This document shows, one piece after another, positions 25,136 to 33,616 of a stretch of DNA of 64,000 nt; position 1 is the stretch's first letter; every line of letters begins with the position of its first letter. Position numbers and translations under genes: made by a program. The notes under the pieces were generated by a model, which had not been told where the DNA came from, did no database searches, and worked only from the letters and a program-made list of their open reading frames with translations. Origin of the DNA: Saccharofermentans sp. (GTDB lineage Bacteria; Bacillota; Clostridia; Saccharofermentanales; Saccharofermentanaceae); assembly GCA_024691325.1 (NCBI GenBank), contig JAILNR010000041.1, positions 22,292 to 86,291 of the forward strand, in the 5' to 3' direction.

Positions 25136-27064
25136 ATGTTAGAGTTTTATAATCTTTCATTTGCATTTTCTGTATCTGCATTTATAATCTGTCTTTCCAA
25201 TCTCTTCTTTATTAGAGTACAGGGGAGAATGGGCAAACTTCAGAATAAGTTGTTTATGCTCCTCCTGATTATTGTTGCACTTAACAGTATATGTACCTCT
25301 GTTACCGCATACTATAATCCCGTTAAAGACTATTCGGACAGCGCCATGAGTATATCCGAGATATCGAGATATATTTATTTCCTTATACACACCGGCCTTG
25401 CCCCGTTATTCTATTTCTATGTTTCTTATGTATGCGGCATGGTCTTCAACAAGTTCGATGCCAGGAAAGTCTTTAATTACTTTGTTTTTGGTATTACCGA
25501 GGCACTTGCTCTGACGAATCCGATTACTCATTGGGTTTATTATGCTAATGAGAATAGAGAGTTTGTCAGAAGCTGGGGAGAGGTAATCATCTATTTGGCA
25601 GCGGCTTACTACTTCACTATGGCTCTTGCACATTTGACAACTACGTGGCGGGTATTAAACCAAAAGCGCAGAGTCGGTATTCTCACTTTTGCATCCATTA
25701 CTATACTTGGAATTCTTATACAACTGTTTATTAAAGATCTTAAAGTTGAGTTGCTTGCTGAAGCGATTGGCCTGACCGGTGTAATGATGGTAGTAGAGAA
25801 TGAGGATGACAGATTAGACCAGCTCACGGGACTTTACAACAGACAGGCATTTATTACCGATTGTCAGGGGTACCTTATCAACAAGGTCTCATTCCATGCC
25901 ATGTGTATCCGTGTAATGACTCCCGAGATCATATCGAGAAACAGCGGTGCTGACATCCGTGAGATCATAGAGAAGCAGGTGTCTCAGTACCTCGAGTCTT
26001 TGCAGAAACGCTACAACATCTACAGAATCGGACGACGCACATTCGTAATCACCTGGTTTGACAGAACCAGCGAGGAAGTTTACAGGATTGCGGAGAATAT
26101 AATAAGCAGATTTGAGAGACCGTGGAAAGCATCCGATACAATGGTGCTCCTTTCGTCATCTATTGTTATTGCAAAGATACCTGAGCAGATCGACCGCGTT
26201 AATGATGCGATGTATATGTTTGATAACAGCAATTCCGCAAAAACTGATAAAAAGATTCTTGCCGGAGAAGATATTAATACCATACTGCGTAATTCCGCGG
26301 TAGAGAAAGCGATTTCGAGAGGCCTTGCTGAAGGAAAGTTTGAAGTTTATTATCAGGCAACGGTCAGGGGAGATGCAAAGACCATTCATGGTGCAGAAGC
26401 CCTTGTAAGACTTCATGATGATGAGATGGGAATGCTTTTCCCTGATGAGTTTATTCCGGTTGCCGAGCACAACGGACTTATTGATGCAATTGATGATTAT
26501 GTTCTTATGGAAGTTTGCAAACTTATCAAGGAAGAGAATCTTGCATCACGTTCTATTGACTGCATTAATGTTAATCTGTCTGTCCTGCAGCTTATGAAGA
26601 GCGGTTTTGTCGAGCATATAAACGGCATCGTTGAGCATGTTGGTATAGATAAGAGCATGATCAACTTCGAGGTTACGGAGTCAGTTTCAGCTGAGAGTTA
26701 CGAGCTTCTAAGTAACAGGATAAATGATCTTAAACATGAAGGTTTCCTGTTCTCTATGGACGATTATGGTACAGGTTACTCCAATATGAAGGCATTAGCC
26801 TCTATGAATCTTGACTGCATAAAGATTGATAAGAGTATTTTATGGGAGGCTCAGAAGAGCGAACTTGGACAGATCATACTCGAGAACAGCATTAGAATGA
26901 TCCGTCAGATCAAAAATGAAATCCTTGTGGAGGGCGTCGAGACCTTGTCGCAGGTTGAGCTTCTTAAGAAACTCGATGTGGATTATATGCAAGGTTTTTA
27001 CTTCTCTAAGCCCGTCCCCAAGGAAACATTTCTTGAGATCGTGAATAAATATCAAAAAGGATGA
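25136..27064 (+). CDS. Membrane c-di-GMP phosphodiesterase (degenerate GGDEF-EAL)
   Basis: This 642-aa signalling protein has six or seven membrane helices (about 5-220), a GGDEF-like domain (about 225-380) and an EAL domain (about 390-640). The GGDEF active site is lost: the position reads IGRRTF (298-303), so no cyclase activity is expected. The EAL domain keeps the EALVR signature (421-425), the TES glutamate, the DDYGTGYS metal loop, the DKS lysine and the EGVET glutamate, so it should hydrolyse cyclic di-GMP. The ATG at 25136 follows a GGGGG ribosome site, and an upstream in-frame extension is rejected. Its TGA directly abuts the stop of the convergent alcohol dehydrogenase gene. Confidence 0.9.
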   Translation: MLEFYNLSFAFSVSAFIICLSNLFFIRVQGRMGKLQNKLFMLLLIIVALNSICTSVTAYYNPVKDYSDSAMSISEISRYIYFLIHTGLAPLFYFYVSYVCGMVFNKFDARKVFNYFVFGITEALALTNPITHWVYYANENREFVRSWGEVIIYLAAAYYFTMALAHLTTTWRVLNQKRRVGILTFASITILGILIQLFIKDLKVELLAEAIGLTGVMMVVENEDDRLDQLTGLYNRQAFITDCQGYLINKVSFHAMCIRVMTPEIISRNSGADIREIIEKQVSQYLESLQKRYNIYRIGRRTFVITWFDRTSEEVYRIAENIISRFERPWKASDTMVLLSSSIVIAKIPEQIDRVNDAMYMFDNSNSAKTDKKILAGEDINTILRNSAVEKAISRGLAEGKFEVYYQATVRGDAKTIHGAEALVRLHDDEMGMLFPDEFIPVAEHNGLIDAIDDYVLMEVCKLIKEENLASRSIDCINVNLSVLQLMKSGFVEHINGIVEHVGIDKSMINFEVTESVSAESYELLSNRINDLKHEGFLFSMDDYGTGYSNMKALASMNLDCIKIDKSILWEAQKSELGQIILENSIRMIRQIKNEILVEGVETLSQVELLKKLDVDYMQGFYFSKPVPKETFLEIVNKYQKG

Positions 27065-28240
27065 TCAAATCATCATCTGATAGATCTTGGTGCAGTCCTC
27101 TTCGTTAAGAGTTACGAATCCGCTTATCGATCCCTGCCTTCCGTCACCGTGGCAAAGCACATCAACTAGCTTCGGTATATCTTCCTGCTTTGCACCAAGT
27201 TCCTCGAAATTCTTCGGCATACCGATAGAGCAAAGGAAACTCTGAAATGCGTTGATTCCTTCAAGTGCAGTTACTTCAGGATGTTCGAAGTCCATCTGGC
27301 ATCCCCAGACCCTTACTGCAACCTGCGCAAATCTCATCACATTATGATTCATAACATATTTGAAGACAGCCGGCATTGTGACAGCCAAACCAGCCCCGTG
27401 AGCACAATCATAAAGTGCAGACAGTTCGTGCTCGATAACGTGACTGTTCCAGTCCTGGCTTCTTCCAACTCCGCAGGTGTTATTGTGAGCGACCATTCCT
27501 GCCCACATAATGTTTGCTCTTGCCTCATAATTATCAGGATCTGCGATTACTCTCGGGGTCTCGTGCTTCATCGTAAGAAGTAAAGCCTCGATAAGTCTGT
27601 CAGTTACTTCAACATCTTTAGTGTTAGTAAGATATCTTTCGTAAAGGTGCGCCATAATATCGGTTGCACCCGAGGCTGTCTGGAAAGGAGGGAGAGTCTG
27701 GGTAAGCTCGGGGTTAAGGATGCTGAACTTAGGTCTTATAAGATCGCTTCCGGCTCCTCTTTTAAACATACCTTCTTCTTTTGTGATTACAGAGTCAGGA
27801 CTTCCTTCACTGCCTGCAGCGGCGATTGTCAGCACCGTTCCTACGGGCAAAGCTTTCTCGACAGGCTTTCCCTGATAAAAATCCCAAAAGTCGCCGTCAT
27901 AAGGAATTCCCATCGCGATTGCTTTGGATGAGTCGATAACACTTCCTCCTCCAACAGCAATAATGAAGTCTATACCTTCTTTTCTTCCTATTTCAATTCC
28001 CTCATAAACGAGTCCGCTTCTGGGATTGGGTTTAACACCGCCAAGTTCGATAAAGGGTAATCCCTCCTTGTCCAAAGATGCTTTAACTCTGTCCAAAAGA
28101 CCGGATCTTACGACACTTCCACCACCGTAATGGATAAGGACTTTGCTTCCGCCAAAACGTTTTACGTATTTACCGGCGTCTGATTCTGTTCCTTTACCGA
28201 AAGCAAAAAGTGTAGGGGAGTAAAAGGTGAAGTTTTCCAT
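27065..28240 (-). CDS. Iron-containing alcohol dehydrogenase (BdhA/YqhD type)
   Basis: This group III metal-dependent alcohol dehydrogenase most likely interconverts aldehydes and primary alcohols with NAD(P)H, for example in butanol or ethanol formation. It is 391 aa. The nucleotide-binding GGGSVIDSSKAIA motif is near residues 94-106. Metal ligands are suggested by the Asp and His of TDIMAHLYE, and by later histidines in the IEHELSA and CAHGAGLA segments. The start at 28240 has AGGAGG upstream, and a 48-residue upstream in-frame extension is rejected. It is third in a minus-strand operon behind two small membrane proteins. Substrate preference cannot be read from sequence. Confidence 0.9.
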   Translation of the reverse strand: MENFTFYSPTLFAFGKGTESDAGKYVKRFGGSKVLIHYGGGSVVRSGLLDRVKASLDKEGLPFIELGGVKPNPRSGLVYEGIEIGRKEGIDFIIAVGGGSVIDSSKAIAMGIPYDGDFWDFYQGKPVEKALPVGTVLTIAAAGSEGSPDSVITKEEGMFKRGAGSDLIRPKFSILNPELTQTLPPFQTASGATDIMAHLYERYLTNTKDVEVTDRLIEALLLTMKHETPRVIADPDNYEARANIMWAGMVAHNNTCGVGRSQDWNSHVIEHELSALYDCAHGAGLAVTMPAVFKYVMNHNVMRFAQVAVRVWGCQMDFEHPEVTALEGINAFQSFLCSIGMPKNFEELGAKQEDIPKLVDVLCHGDGRQGSISGFVTLNEEDCTKIYQMMI

Positions 28241-28266
28241 GATAGCCTCCTGTTGACTGATAAATA

Positions 28267-28785
28267 TTATTCGGGTCTTCCCGCAGGACGACCTGTTAAT
28301 CCGACGGCACGTACAACCAAAGGTGAGACGACAACTGACAGCAGGTACCCAAGTAAGATCGAGGGCAGTAAAGATATCAGCCATTGACTAAGAAACATAG
28401 GTGCAAAAGGCGGTACTTTGTCCGCCGGTATGTGTGAACGGGCCTGGACTATATTTATCAGGCATAAGATAAAACTGCATCCGACTGCATTAATAACAGC
28501 AAAGGGAATGCTGTTTAAAAGCGTGAATTTGATGCCCGGGGGATTTGCACCTGCCTTTGAAGCAAGCGTGCGTCCCATTTTTCCTAAAGGAATCAAAAGC
28601 GTGATAATGACACAAATAATAATCGATTCTATTATGCCTGAAATGTACATAATAAGTGCGGGAGGCATAGATGACAGTTTGATCTCATCAGCTGTTGCCC
28701 TGACTATAAAAGTCATTATTATGCCCATACAGGATGAGATGATTAAAGCCATAATTATGCTGACCAGTTTTTCTTTCTTAGCCAT
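28267..28785 (-). CDS. Four-helix membrane protein
   Basis: I do not recognise the family with confidence. The 172-aa protein has four clear membrane helices (about 8-28, 43-68, 88-110 and 130-155) and short loops; it distantly recalls DUF2798-type proteins. An AAGGAG ribosome site precedes its ATG. It lies 10 bases downstream of another membrane-protein gene and 26 bases upstream of the alcohol dehydrogenase gene, all on the minus strand and apparently driven by the promoter at 29695-29723. The function is unknown. Confidence 0.55.
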   Translation of the reverse strand: MAKKEKLVSIIMALIISSCMGIIMTFIVRATADEIKLSSMPPALIMYISGIIESIIICVIITLLIPLGKMGRTLASKAGANPPGIKFTLLNSIPFAVINAVGCSFILCLINIVQARSHIPADKVPPFAPMFLSQWLISLLPSILLGYLLSVVVSPLVVRAVGLTGRPAGRPE

Positions 28786-28795
28786 ATAGATCTCC

Positions 28796-29662
28796 TTAGA
28801 TTTCCTCGCTTAATGTCTCGTTAGTCCTTGAAGCTCCGATTGAGCCGATTATTATAACAACTATTCCTGCGATCAAAGAGAGGAATACCATGAAGGTCAG
28901 CATATTAACCTTTGTGCCGATGATATCTACTAATACCTGCGTAACGTGGTCCTCGCCTTTTGCCTTTTCCTTAACATAGGAAACAGTGATGAAGAAAAAA
29001 CCCCACATCAAAAGATTAAGCGATTCTGCTACTGTCATTGCTATTCCCAGGGCTCTGACGGGACGGTATTTGTTAATGTGAATGAGCATCAAAACAACAA
29101 TTATCGCGATAAGTACTAAAGAACAAACAACGATAATGATGTCATTTATCCTTGAAGCCTCTTCGAAATCACTGAATACTTCAAGCTGACCGCCTTTTTC
29201 TGCATCATCTACCAGTTCATCAAGTGAAGTCTGGAATTCATCTATATACTCTTCCTTTAACTCTTTGATCTGACTTGAAGACAGGTTCATATCTCCGAAT
29301 ATTACATCTTCGTACTCATCAAGAAATTCGTAATATCTGTCCTCGTCGATCTTGGTATCGCCTTCAATCATACCATCAACCACATCATCAATTATGAGAT
29401 CGATAAAGTCATCTCTCATCTGTTCGGAGGTACCGGGATCGAATCCTTCAAATCTGAATGTATCTTCAAACTCTGAATCTATTTCTTCCCTTATAAGATC
29501 GATGGTTTTTTCATCCTTGATCAAATCTTTCCAAAAGTGATTATTAAGGAACGATGCTTTAAGAAGAAGACAATTAGTAAGGATAAGAATAGCGAATGAT
29601 GCGATTATCGCGAATATGACTCTTAATACCGTAGCCGTAGTGGATTCTGTTCTGGTGTCCAT
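28796..29662 (-). CDS. Membrane protein with a large acidic extracytoplasmic loop
   Basis: This 288-aa protein has one N-terminal helix (about 10-32), an acidic Asp/Glu-rich loop (about 35-170) and three further helices (about 178-200, 210-235 and 250-275). The helix-large loop-three helices plan resembles small uncharacterised Firmicutes membrane proteins; no catalytic motif is visible. It is the first gene of the minus-strand operon and is transcribed away from the PadR regulator from a promoter back-to-back with padR's, so it may be under related control. The function is unknown. Confidence 0.6.
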   Translation of the reverse strand: MDTRTESTTATVLRVIFAIIASFAILILTNCLLLKASFLNNHFWKDLIKDEKTIDLIREEIDSEFEDTFRFEGFDPGTSEQMRDDFIDLIIDDVVDGMIEGDTKIDEDRYYEFLDEYEDVIFGDMNLSSSQIKELKEEYIDEFQTSLDELVDDAEKGGQLEVFSDFEEASRINDIIIVVCSLVLIAIIVVLMLIHINKYRPVRALGIAMTVAESLNLLMWGFFFITVSYVKEKAKGEDHVTQVLVDIIGTKVNMLTFMVFLSLIAGIVVIIIGSIGASRTNETLSEEI

Positions 29663-29694
29663 TTTATCTCTCCCTGTTAATGACGTTCCTTTTG

Positions 29695-29723
29695 ATTATA
29701 CATTAACAGGATATAGTTGACAC
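29695..29723 (-). promoter_or_regulatory. Divergent promoter of the minus-strand membrane protein-ADH operon
   Basis: On the minus strand GTGTCA (29718-29723) and TATAAT (29695-29700) are 17 bases apart. The -35 element overlaps the TTGACA used on the other strand, because GTTGACAC holds both. Confidence 0.55.
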
Positions 29724-29745
29724 TTGAAATACTTCGCGATACGAT
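29717..29745 (+). promoter_or_regulatory. Promoter of the padR operon
   Basis: A consensus -35 TTGACA (29717-29722), 17-base spacer and -10 TACGAT (29740-29745) precede the GTG start of the PadR gene. It is the best -35 in the window and is overlapped at its downstream end by a PadR-type operator. Confidence 0.65.
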
Positions 29746-29759
29746 GTATATCATGACAT
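29744..29759. promoter_or_regulatory. PadR-type operator ATGT-N8-ACAT
   Basis: ATGT and ACAT separated by exactly 8 bases match the consensus operator of PadR-family repressors. The site overlaps the end of the -10 hexamer and the transcription start of the adjacent PadR gene, which predicts autorepression. Confidence 0.6.
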
Positions 29760-29784
29760 ATAGTATAGGGGAGGAGGAATAATA

Positions 29785-30105
29785 GTGGATATACAATTGA
29801 AACGCGGACTTCTGGATGTTTGTGTTTTGGCAGCTATTAAAAATGATGATTCTTACGGCTATAAGATCATTAAGGATATGAAGCCATACATTGAATTATC
29901 CGAATCAACTCTTTATACGATACTTAAGCGTTTGGAATCCTCCCAGATGCTTACAGTCAGGATGTTTGAATACCAGGGCAGATTAAGGAAGTACTACCAT
30001 ATAACAAAGCAGGGATTAAAAAGATTGGATGAATTCAATGATGATTGGAAGGAAATGCTTGCGATCCATCGGTTCATAACCAGAGAGGAAGGTTCTAATG
30101 AATAA
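29785..30105 (+). CDS. PadR-family transcriptional regulator
   Basis: This 106-aa protein is a small (subfamily 2) PadR regulator: a winged helix-turn-helix (about 5-80) with DSYGYKIIKDM and the recognition-helix segment ESTLYTILKRLE, then a short C-terminal dimerisation helix. It starts at GTG with a GGAGGAGG ribosome site 6-8 bases upstream. It heads an operon with a DUF1700 membrane protein and a DUF4097 protein, the usual envelope-stress or antibiotic-response module. A matching operator lies over its own promoter, so autorepression is likely. The inducing signal is unknown. Confidence 0.93.
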   Translation: MDIQLKRGLLDVCVLAAIKNDDSYGYKIIKDMKPYIELSESTLYTILKRLESSQMLTVRMFEYQGRLRKYYHITKQGLKRLDEFNDDWKEMLAIHRFITREEGSNE

Positions 30106-30715
30106 GGAAGAGTTTTTGGGGCAGCTGCGAAGTAAGTTAGCAGGCTTGCCTGAGCAGGAGCTTGATGAACGTATTACTTTCTATGAGGAAATGATCGACG
30201 ATCGTATTGAAGACGGTGCTTCGGAGCAGGAAGCTGTCGAACAGATAGGAAGTCCCGATGAGATAGTTGACAGAATCATGTCCGAGATTCCGTTATCAAA
30301 GCTTGTTAAAAACAGAGTTAAGCCTGAAAAGAAGCATTCCACATTGTGGATAGTGCTTATCATTTTGGGTTTCCCGATTTGGTTTCCTCTGGTCATTACC
30401 GTTTTTAGTCTCGTTCTTTCTTTGTTTATAACTTTGTGGAGTCTTATTATTACGGTTTATGCGTTGGCATTATCATTTTCGATAGTAGCGGTTGCTATGT
30501 TTATAGTAGCGATTATCCTGTTAATTACAGGCCGCTTCGGACCGGGAATCTTAAGTACAGGCGTCAGTTTAATAATAGCAGCTATAGCAATTCTTACTGT
30601 ACTTTTTTCAATATTGACTACTAAGGGTGGTGTATTTGTAACCAAAAAGATCGTACTTGGTATCAAGTCTTTGTTTGTTGGTAAGGGGGATGCATACGAT
30701 GAGAAGATCGGTTAA
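30098..30715 (+). CDS. DUF1700 (HAAS-domain) membrane protein
   Basis: This 205-aa protein has the N-terminal helical HAAS/DUF1700 domain (residues 1-75, beginning MNKEEFLGQLRSKLAGLP with the ERITFYEEMIDDRIEDG core), followed by four hydrophobic helices (about 80-105, 110-135, 138-160 and 163-185). DUF1700 proteins are almost always encoded next to a PadR regulator and are thought to act as its membrane-associated partner. Here it overlaps the padR gene by 8 bases and the following DUF4097 gene by 17 bases, so the three are translated together. The mechanism is not established. Confidence 0.85.
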   Translation: MNKEEFLGQLRSKLAGLPEQELDERITFYEEMIDDRIEDGASEQEAVEQIGSPDEIVDRIMSEIPLSKLVKNRVKPEKKHSTLWIVLIILGFPIWFPLVITVFSLVLSLFITLWSLIITVYALALSFSIVAVAMFIVAIILLITGRFGPGILSTGVSLIIAAIAILTVLFSILTTKGGVFVTKKIVLGIKSLFVGKGDAYDEKIG

Positions 30716-31376
30716 ATGGCTGATAGCAGCAGGAGTATTATTGGTCTTAGGTGTCGCAATATCATGTATAGGGCTGTCTATGACCGGGATAAAAGGACTA
30801 ACCGGGTTAAACAATAAATATGAGACCAGGACTTATGATATTGAAGAGGATTTTTCAAGTATAAACATTACTGCCACAACTGATGATATTACATTGCAGT
30901 TAACCGGTGAGGATCATTGCCGTGTTGAGTGCCGGATTCCTGAAGGGGTGTCATCAGTCGTTGAAGTACAGGAAGGTACATTAGTGATCAATACTGAAGA
31001 CGATAATAATGATTTTTTAAATTTCAATTCTATAGGCATTGGAAATGCTATGCCGGAAATAACTGTATATTTACCGCAGGAACAGTATAGTGACCTGTCC
31101 ATTTCTACTATCACTGGGGATATTATACTTGATGGTATTGTTGCTCAGGATTCAATTAGTATTACGTGTGTTACCGGCGATGTTACTTTCGATGAGTGTG
31201 ATGCCTCTTACATAAATGTTGATGTAACTACGGGTGATATTGAAGGCACATTGCTGTCGGGAAAGAATTTTGAAGCAACTGTTATAACAGGTGATGTTGA
31301 TGTTCCGCAGTCCGAAGGGGACGAAGACTGCGTCCTTCATTCAATAACAGGAGATATAACTATCGATATCGTGTAA
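30699..31376 (+). CDS. DUF4097-type beta-repeat membrane-anchored protein
   Basis: This 225-aa protein has one N-terminal membrane helix (about 6-30) and an extracytoplasmic domain of short repeated beta strands with recurring TGDI/TGDV steps (for example TITGDI, VTGDVT, TTGDIEG, ITGDVD), the signature of DUF4097 beta-solenoid proteins. The start is set at ATG 30699, which is 8 bases after AAGGGGG; the ATG at 30690 is too close to that site. It is third in the PadR/DUF1700 operon. Such proteins are proposed to sense or shield the envelope; the exact role is unknown. Confidence 0.8.
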   Translation: MRRSVKWLIAAGVLLVLGVAISCIGLSMTGIKGLTGLNNKYETRTYDIEEDFSSINITATTDDITLQLTGEDHCRVECRIPEGVSSVVEVQEGTLVINTEDDNNDFLNFNSIGIGNAMPEITVYLPQEQYSDLSISTITGDIILDGIVAQDSISITCVTGDVTFDECDASYINVDVTTGDIEGTLLSGKNFEATVITGDVDVPQSEGDEDCVLHSITGDITIDIV

Positions 31377-31404
31377 AATGTAGTCAGCGTGGAGGAACAA
31401 TAAT

Positions 31405-33102
31405 TTGTTAACTCTGTTTTATGGCAGTTTGTTTGTATTATCACTGATACTGTCAGCCGGGTATATTTATATCTGGCACAAGCATTTTGACGTGAATTTT
31501 ACTATGATCTTCACGTTGGTACCTATATCGTGCTTAGGATATATACTGTACTCTCTTTCAATGACACTCGAGGGAATTCTGATCTGTCAGAAGATTATCT
31601 ATATAGGCGGTTTGTTTTTACAGTATTTCATTCTGCTTGGTATCCTTAACTTAAGCAGGATTAATATTCCCAAGTGGATACGTACTGCTGCTTTTGTAAT
31701 TTCGGTTCTGACTTACGGTTCTGTATTAAGCATCGGTTATAGTGGAATATTCTACAAAGAAGCCACGCTTGACTTGTCTTCGGGTATTCCTGTATTGATC
31801 AAGAAATACGGACCGTTTCACGATATCTATTATGTTGTGCTGTCACTTTTTTTTGTTGCCGGTATCGTATCAATCATATACGCATGGCTTAATAAAAAAG
31901 AAGCATCCAGAAGAATCCTTATGATGCTTTTTATTCCGGATGTAATCTGTATATTAAGTTACTTTGTAGGCAGAATGATAATTGATCATTATGACCTGAT
32001 GCCATTGGGTTACGTAATCGCTCAGATCATCTACCTTCTTATAGCATTCAGAGTCAATTTGTATGATATTGGTGATACGGTCATCGATTCTATGGTACAT
32101 GAGAGTCAGATCGGATATATAACATTTGACTTCAGATACAGATATCTTGGAAGTAATGAACTTGCACGTTCTTTGGTTCCTGAACTTAATAATGTTTCTG
32201 TAGATGAGATATTCGGTTATAAGAAGTCCGAAAGAAGAGTAAGACACTATCTTGAGTCATTCAGATTGAATCAGAATGATGACACATTCTCTTTGACATT
32301 TAAAGAAGAGAATGATGTTAAGTATTATACCGTCAATGTAAGTTATCTTTATGATGGCGGTGTAAAACGCGGCTATATAGTTACTTTCAGAGATGATACG
32401 GAGAACAAGAAATACATCAAGCTTCTTGACGGGTATAATGAGGATCTTCAGCGTGAAGTTAATGAGAAGACGCTTCATATTGTTAAGATGCATGATAATC
32501 TTATCATGAGTCTTGCAATGATGGTTGAAAGCCGTGACAATTCTACCGGCGGGCACATAAAGAGGACATCAGAAGGGGTTAGGATACTTATCGAACAGAT
32601 AAAGAAGGAAGGCAAACTTAATCTGTCGGATGAATTCTGCAAAGCTGTTATCAAAGCGGCCCCGATGCACGATCTCGGTAAGATTGCTGTTGATGATGCG
32701 GTTTTGAGAAAGCCGGGCCGGTTCACAGACGAAGAATATGCAAAGATGAAACTTCATGCCCAGGAGGGAGCAAGAGTAATTCACGAGATACTAAAGGACA
32801 CTGACGACGAATTCTTTAAAGTTATCGCGGAAAACGTTGCACACTATCACCATGAAAGAGTAGACGGATCCGGATATCCCAAAGGTCTTAAGGGGGATGA
32901 GATACCTCTTGAAGCAAGAATCATGGCAATTGCTGATGTATATGATGCACTTGTAAGTAAAAGAGTTTACAAAGAGGCATTCGATTTTGAAAAAGCAAAC
33001 AGTATAATAATGGAAGGAATGGGTACACAGTTCGACCCGGATCTTAAATCGGCATACGAGAATGCAAGACCTGCTCTCGAAGCCTATTACAGGGGTGAGT
33101 AG
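31405..33102 (+). CDS. Membrane HD-GYP cyclic di-GMP phosphodiesterase
   Basis: This 565-aa signalling enzyme has an N-terminal seven-helix membrane sensor (about 1-220), a PAS-like domain (about 228-335), a coiled linker and an HD-GYP domain (about 360-555). The metal-binding His and Asp are in MHDLGK (421-426), further His at 451, 480 and 482-483, and GYP at 490-492 within VDGSGYP. It should degrade cyclic di-GMP to pGpG or GMP. The start is TTG, 8 bases after GGAGG. Its 3' end overlaps the next gene. With the EAL protein at 25136 it is the second cyclic di-GMP hydrolase within about 6 kb. Confidence 0.92.
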   Translation: MLTLFYGSLFVLSLILSAGYIYIWHKHFDVNFTMIFTLVPISCLGYILYSLSMTLEGILICQKIIYIGGLFLQYFILLGILNLSRINIPKWIRTAAFVISVLTYGSVLSIGYSGIFYKEATLDLSSGIPVLIKKYGPFHDIYYVVLSLFFVAGIVSIIYAWLNKKEASRRILMMLFIPDVICILSYFVGRMIIDHYDLMPLGYVIAQIIYLLIAFRVNLYDIGDTVIDSMVHESQIGYITFDFRYRYLGSNELARSLVPELNNVSVDEIFGYKKSERRVRHYLESFRLNQNDDTFSLTFKEENDVKYYTVNVSYLYDGGVKRGYIVTFRDDTENKKYIKLLDGYNEDLQREVNEKTLHIVKMHDNLIMSLAMMVESRDNSTGGHIKRTSEGVRILIEQIKKEGKLNLSDEFCKAVIKAAPMHDLGKIAVDDAVLRKPGRFTDEEYAKMKLHAQEGARVIHEILKDTDDEFFKVIAENVAHYHHERVDGSGYPKGLKGDEIPLEARIMAIADVYDALVSKRVYKEAFDFEKANSIIMEGMGTQFDPDLKSAYENARPALEAYYRGE

Positions 33103-33613
33103 TATAAAAGAGTATTTTGACTACAAAAGCTTAAAAAGCAAATCAAAGGCTGCCGGTTTTTTCATCGGATTGGTGGTGTTCTTATTCGTGATGATGATAA
33201 TTCTTCTTGTGGCTTGTATTGATAATCCTGTCACAGTTGTTACTTGTACAATATTGATGTGCATTATTGCTATTGAAGCTGCTTTTTTCTTTGTTATTAA
33301 AATGGTGCTTAACAGAATGCCTAAGTATGGTCAGATAATAAATGAGGATCATGACGGCAAGGTTTCTTTGATCCGTATGAGTGAAATGACGGGGTATCCT
33401 GTCAATACCGTTGTAAGTGATATAAACAGGGCAATTAAGCACAATGTTATTAAGAATGCTGTGATTCAAGGTGATTATCTCATTCTTGATCCTGATTCTA
33501 CTGATTCAGGTTATATCGATGTTATCTGTCCTACATGTGGTGCGTCTAACCGCTTAAGACGTGACAGTGCTGACAAATGCACGCACTGTGGTTCTTATTT
33601 AAGGAGAAGATAA
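33062..33613 (+). CDS. Two-helix membrane protein with C-terminal zinc ribbon
   Basis: This roughly 183-aa protein has two membrane helices (about 32-52 and 60-82), a small helical domain with SLIRMSEMTGYPVNTVVSDI that resembles a winged helix, and a C-terminal four-cysteine zinc ribbon (CPTCG and CTHCG, about 158-178). The start is unsure: ATG 33062 overlaps the HD-GYP gene by 41 bases with a poor ribosome site, and GTG 33095 is an alternative. The next gene encodes a protein with the same plan, so the two are tandem paralogues. The function is unknown. Confidence 0.6.
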   Translation: MQDLLSKPITGVSSIKEYFDYKSLKSKSKAAGFFIGLVVFLFVMMIILLVACIDNPVTVVTCTILMCIIAIEAAFFFVIKMVLNRMPKYGQIINEDHDGKVSLIRMSEMTGYPVNTVVSDINRAIKHNVIKNAVIQGDYLILDPDSTDSGYIDVICPTCGASNRLRRDSADKCTHCGSYLRRR

Positions 33614-33616
33614 GTT

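Noticed and set aside
28241..28384. 48-residue upstream extension of the alcohol dehydrogenase
   Set aside because: A strong AGGAGG lies just before ATG 28240, and the extension overlaps the upstream gene and has no family similarity.
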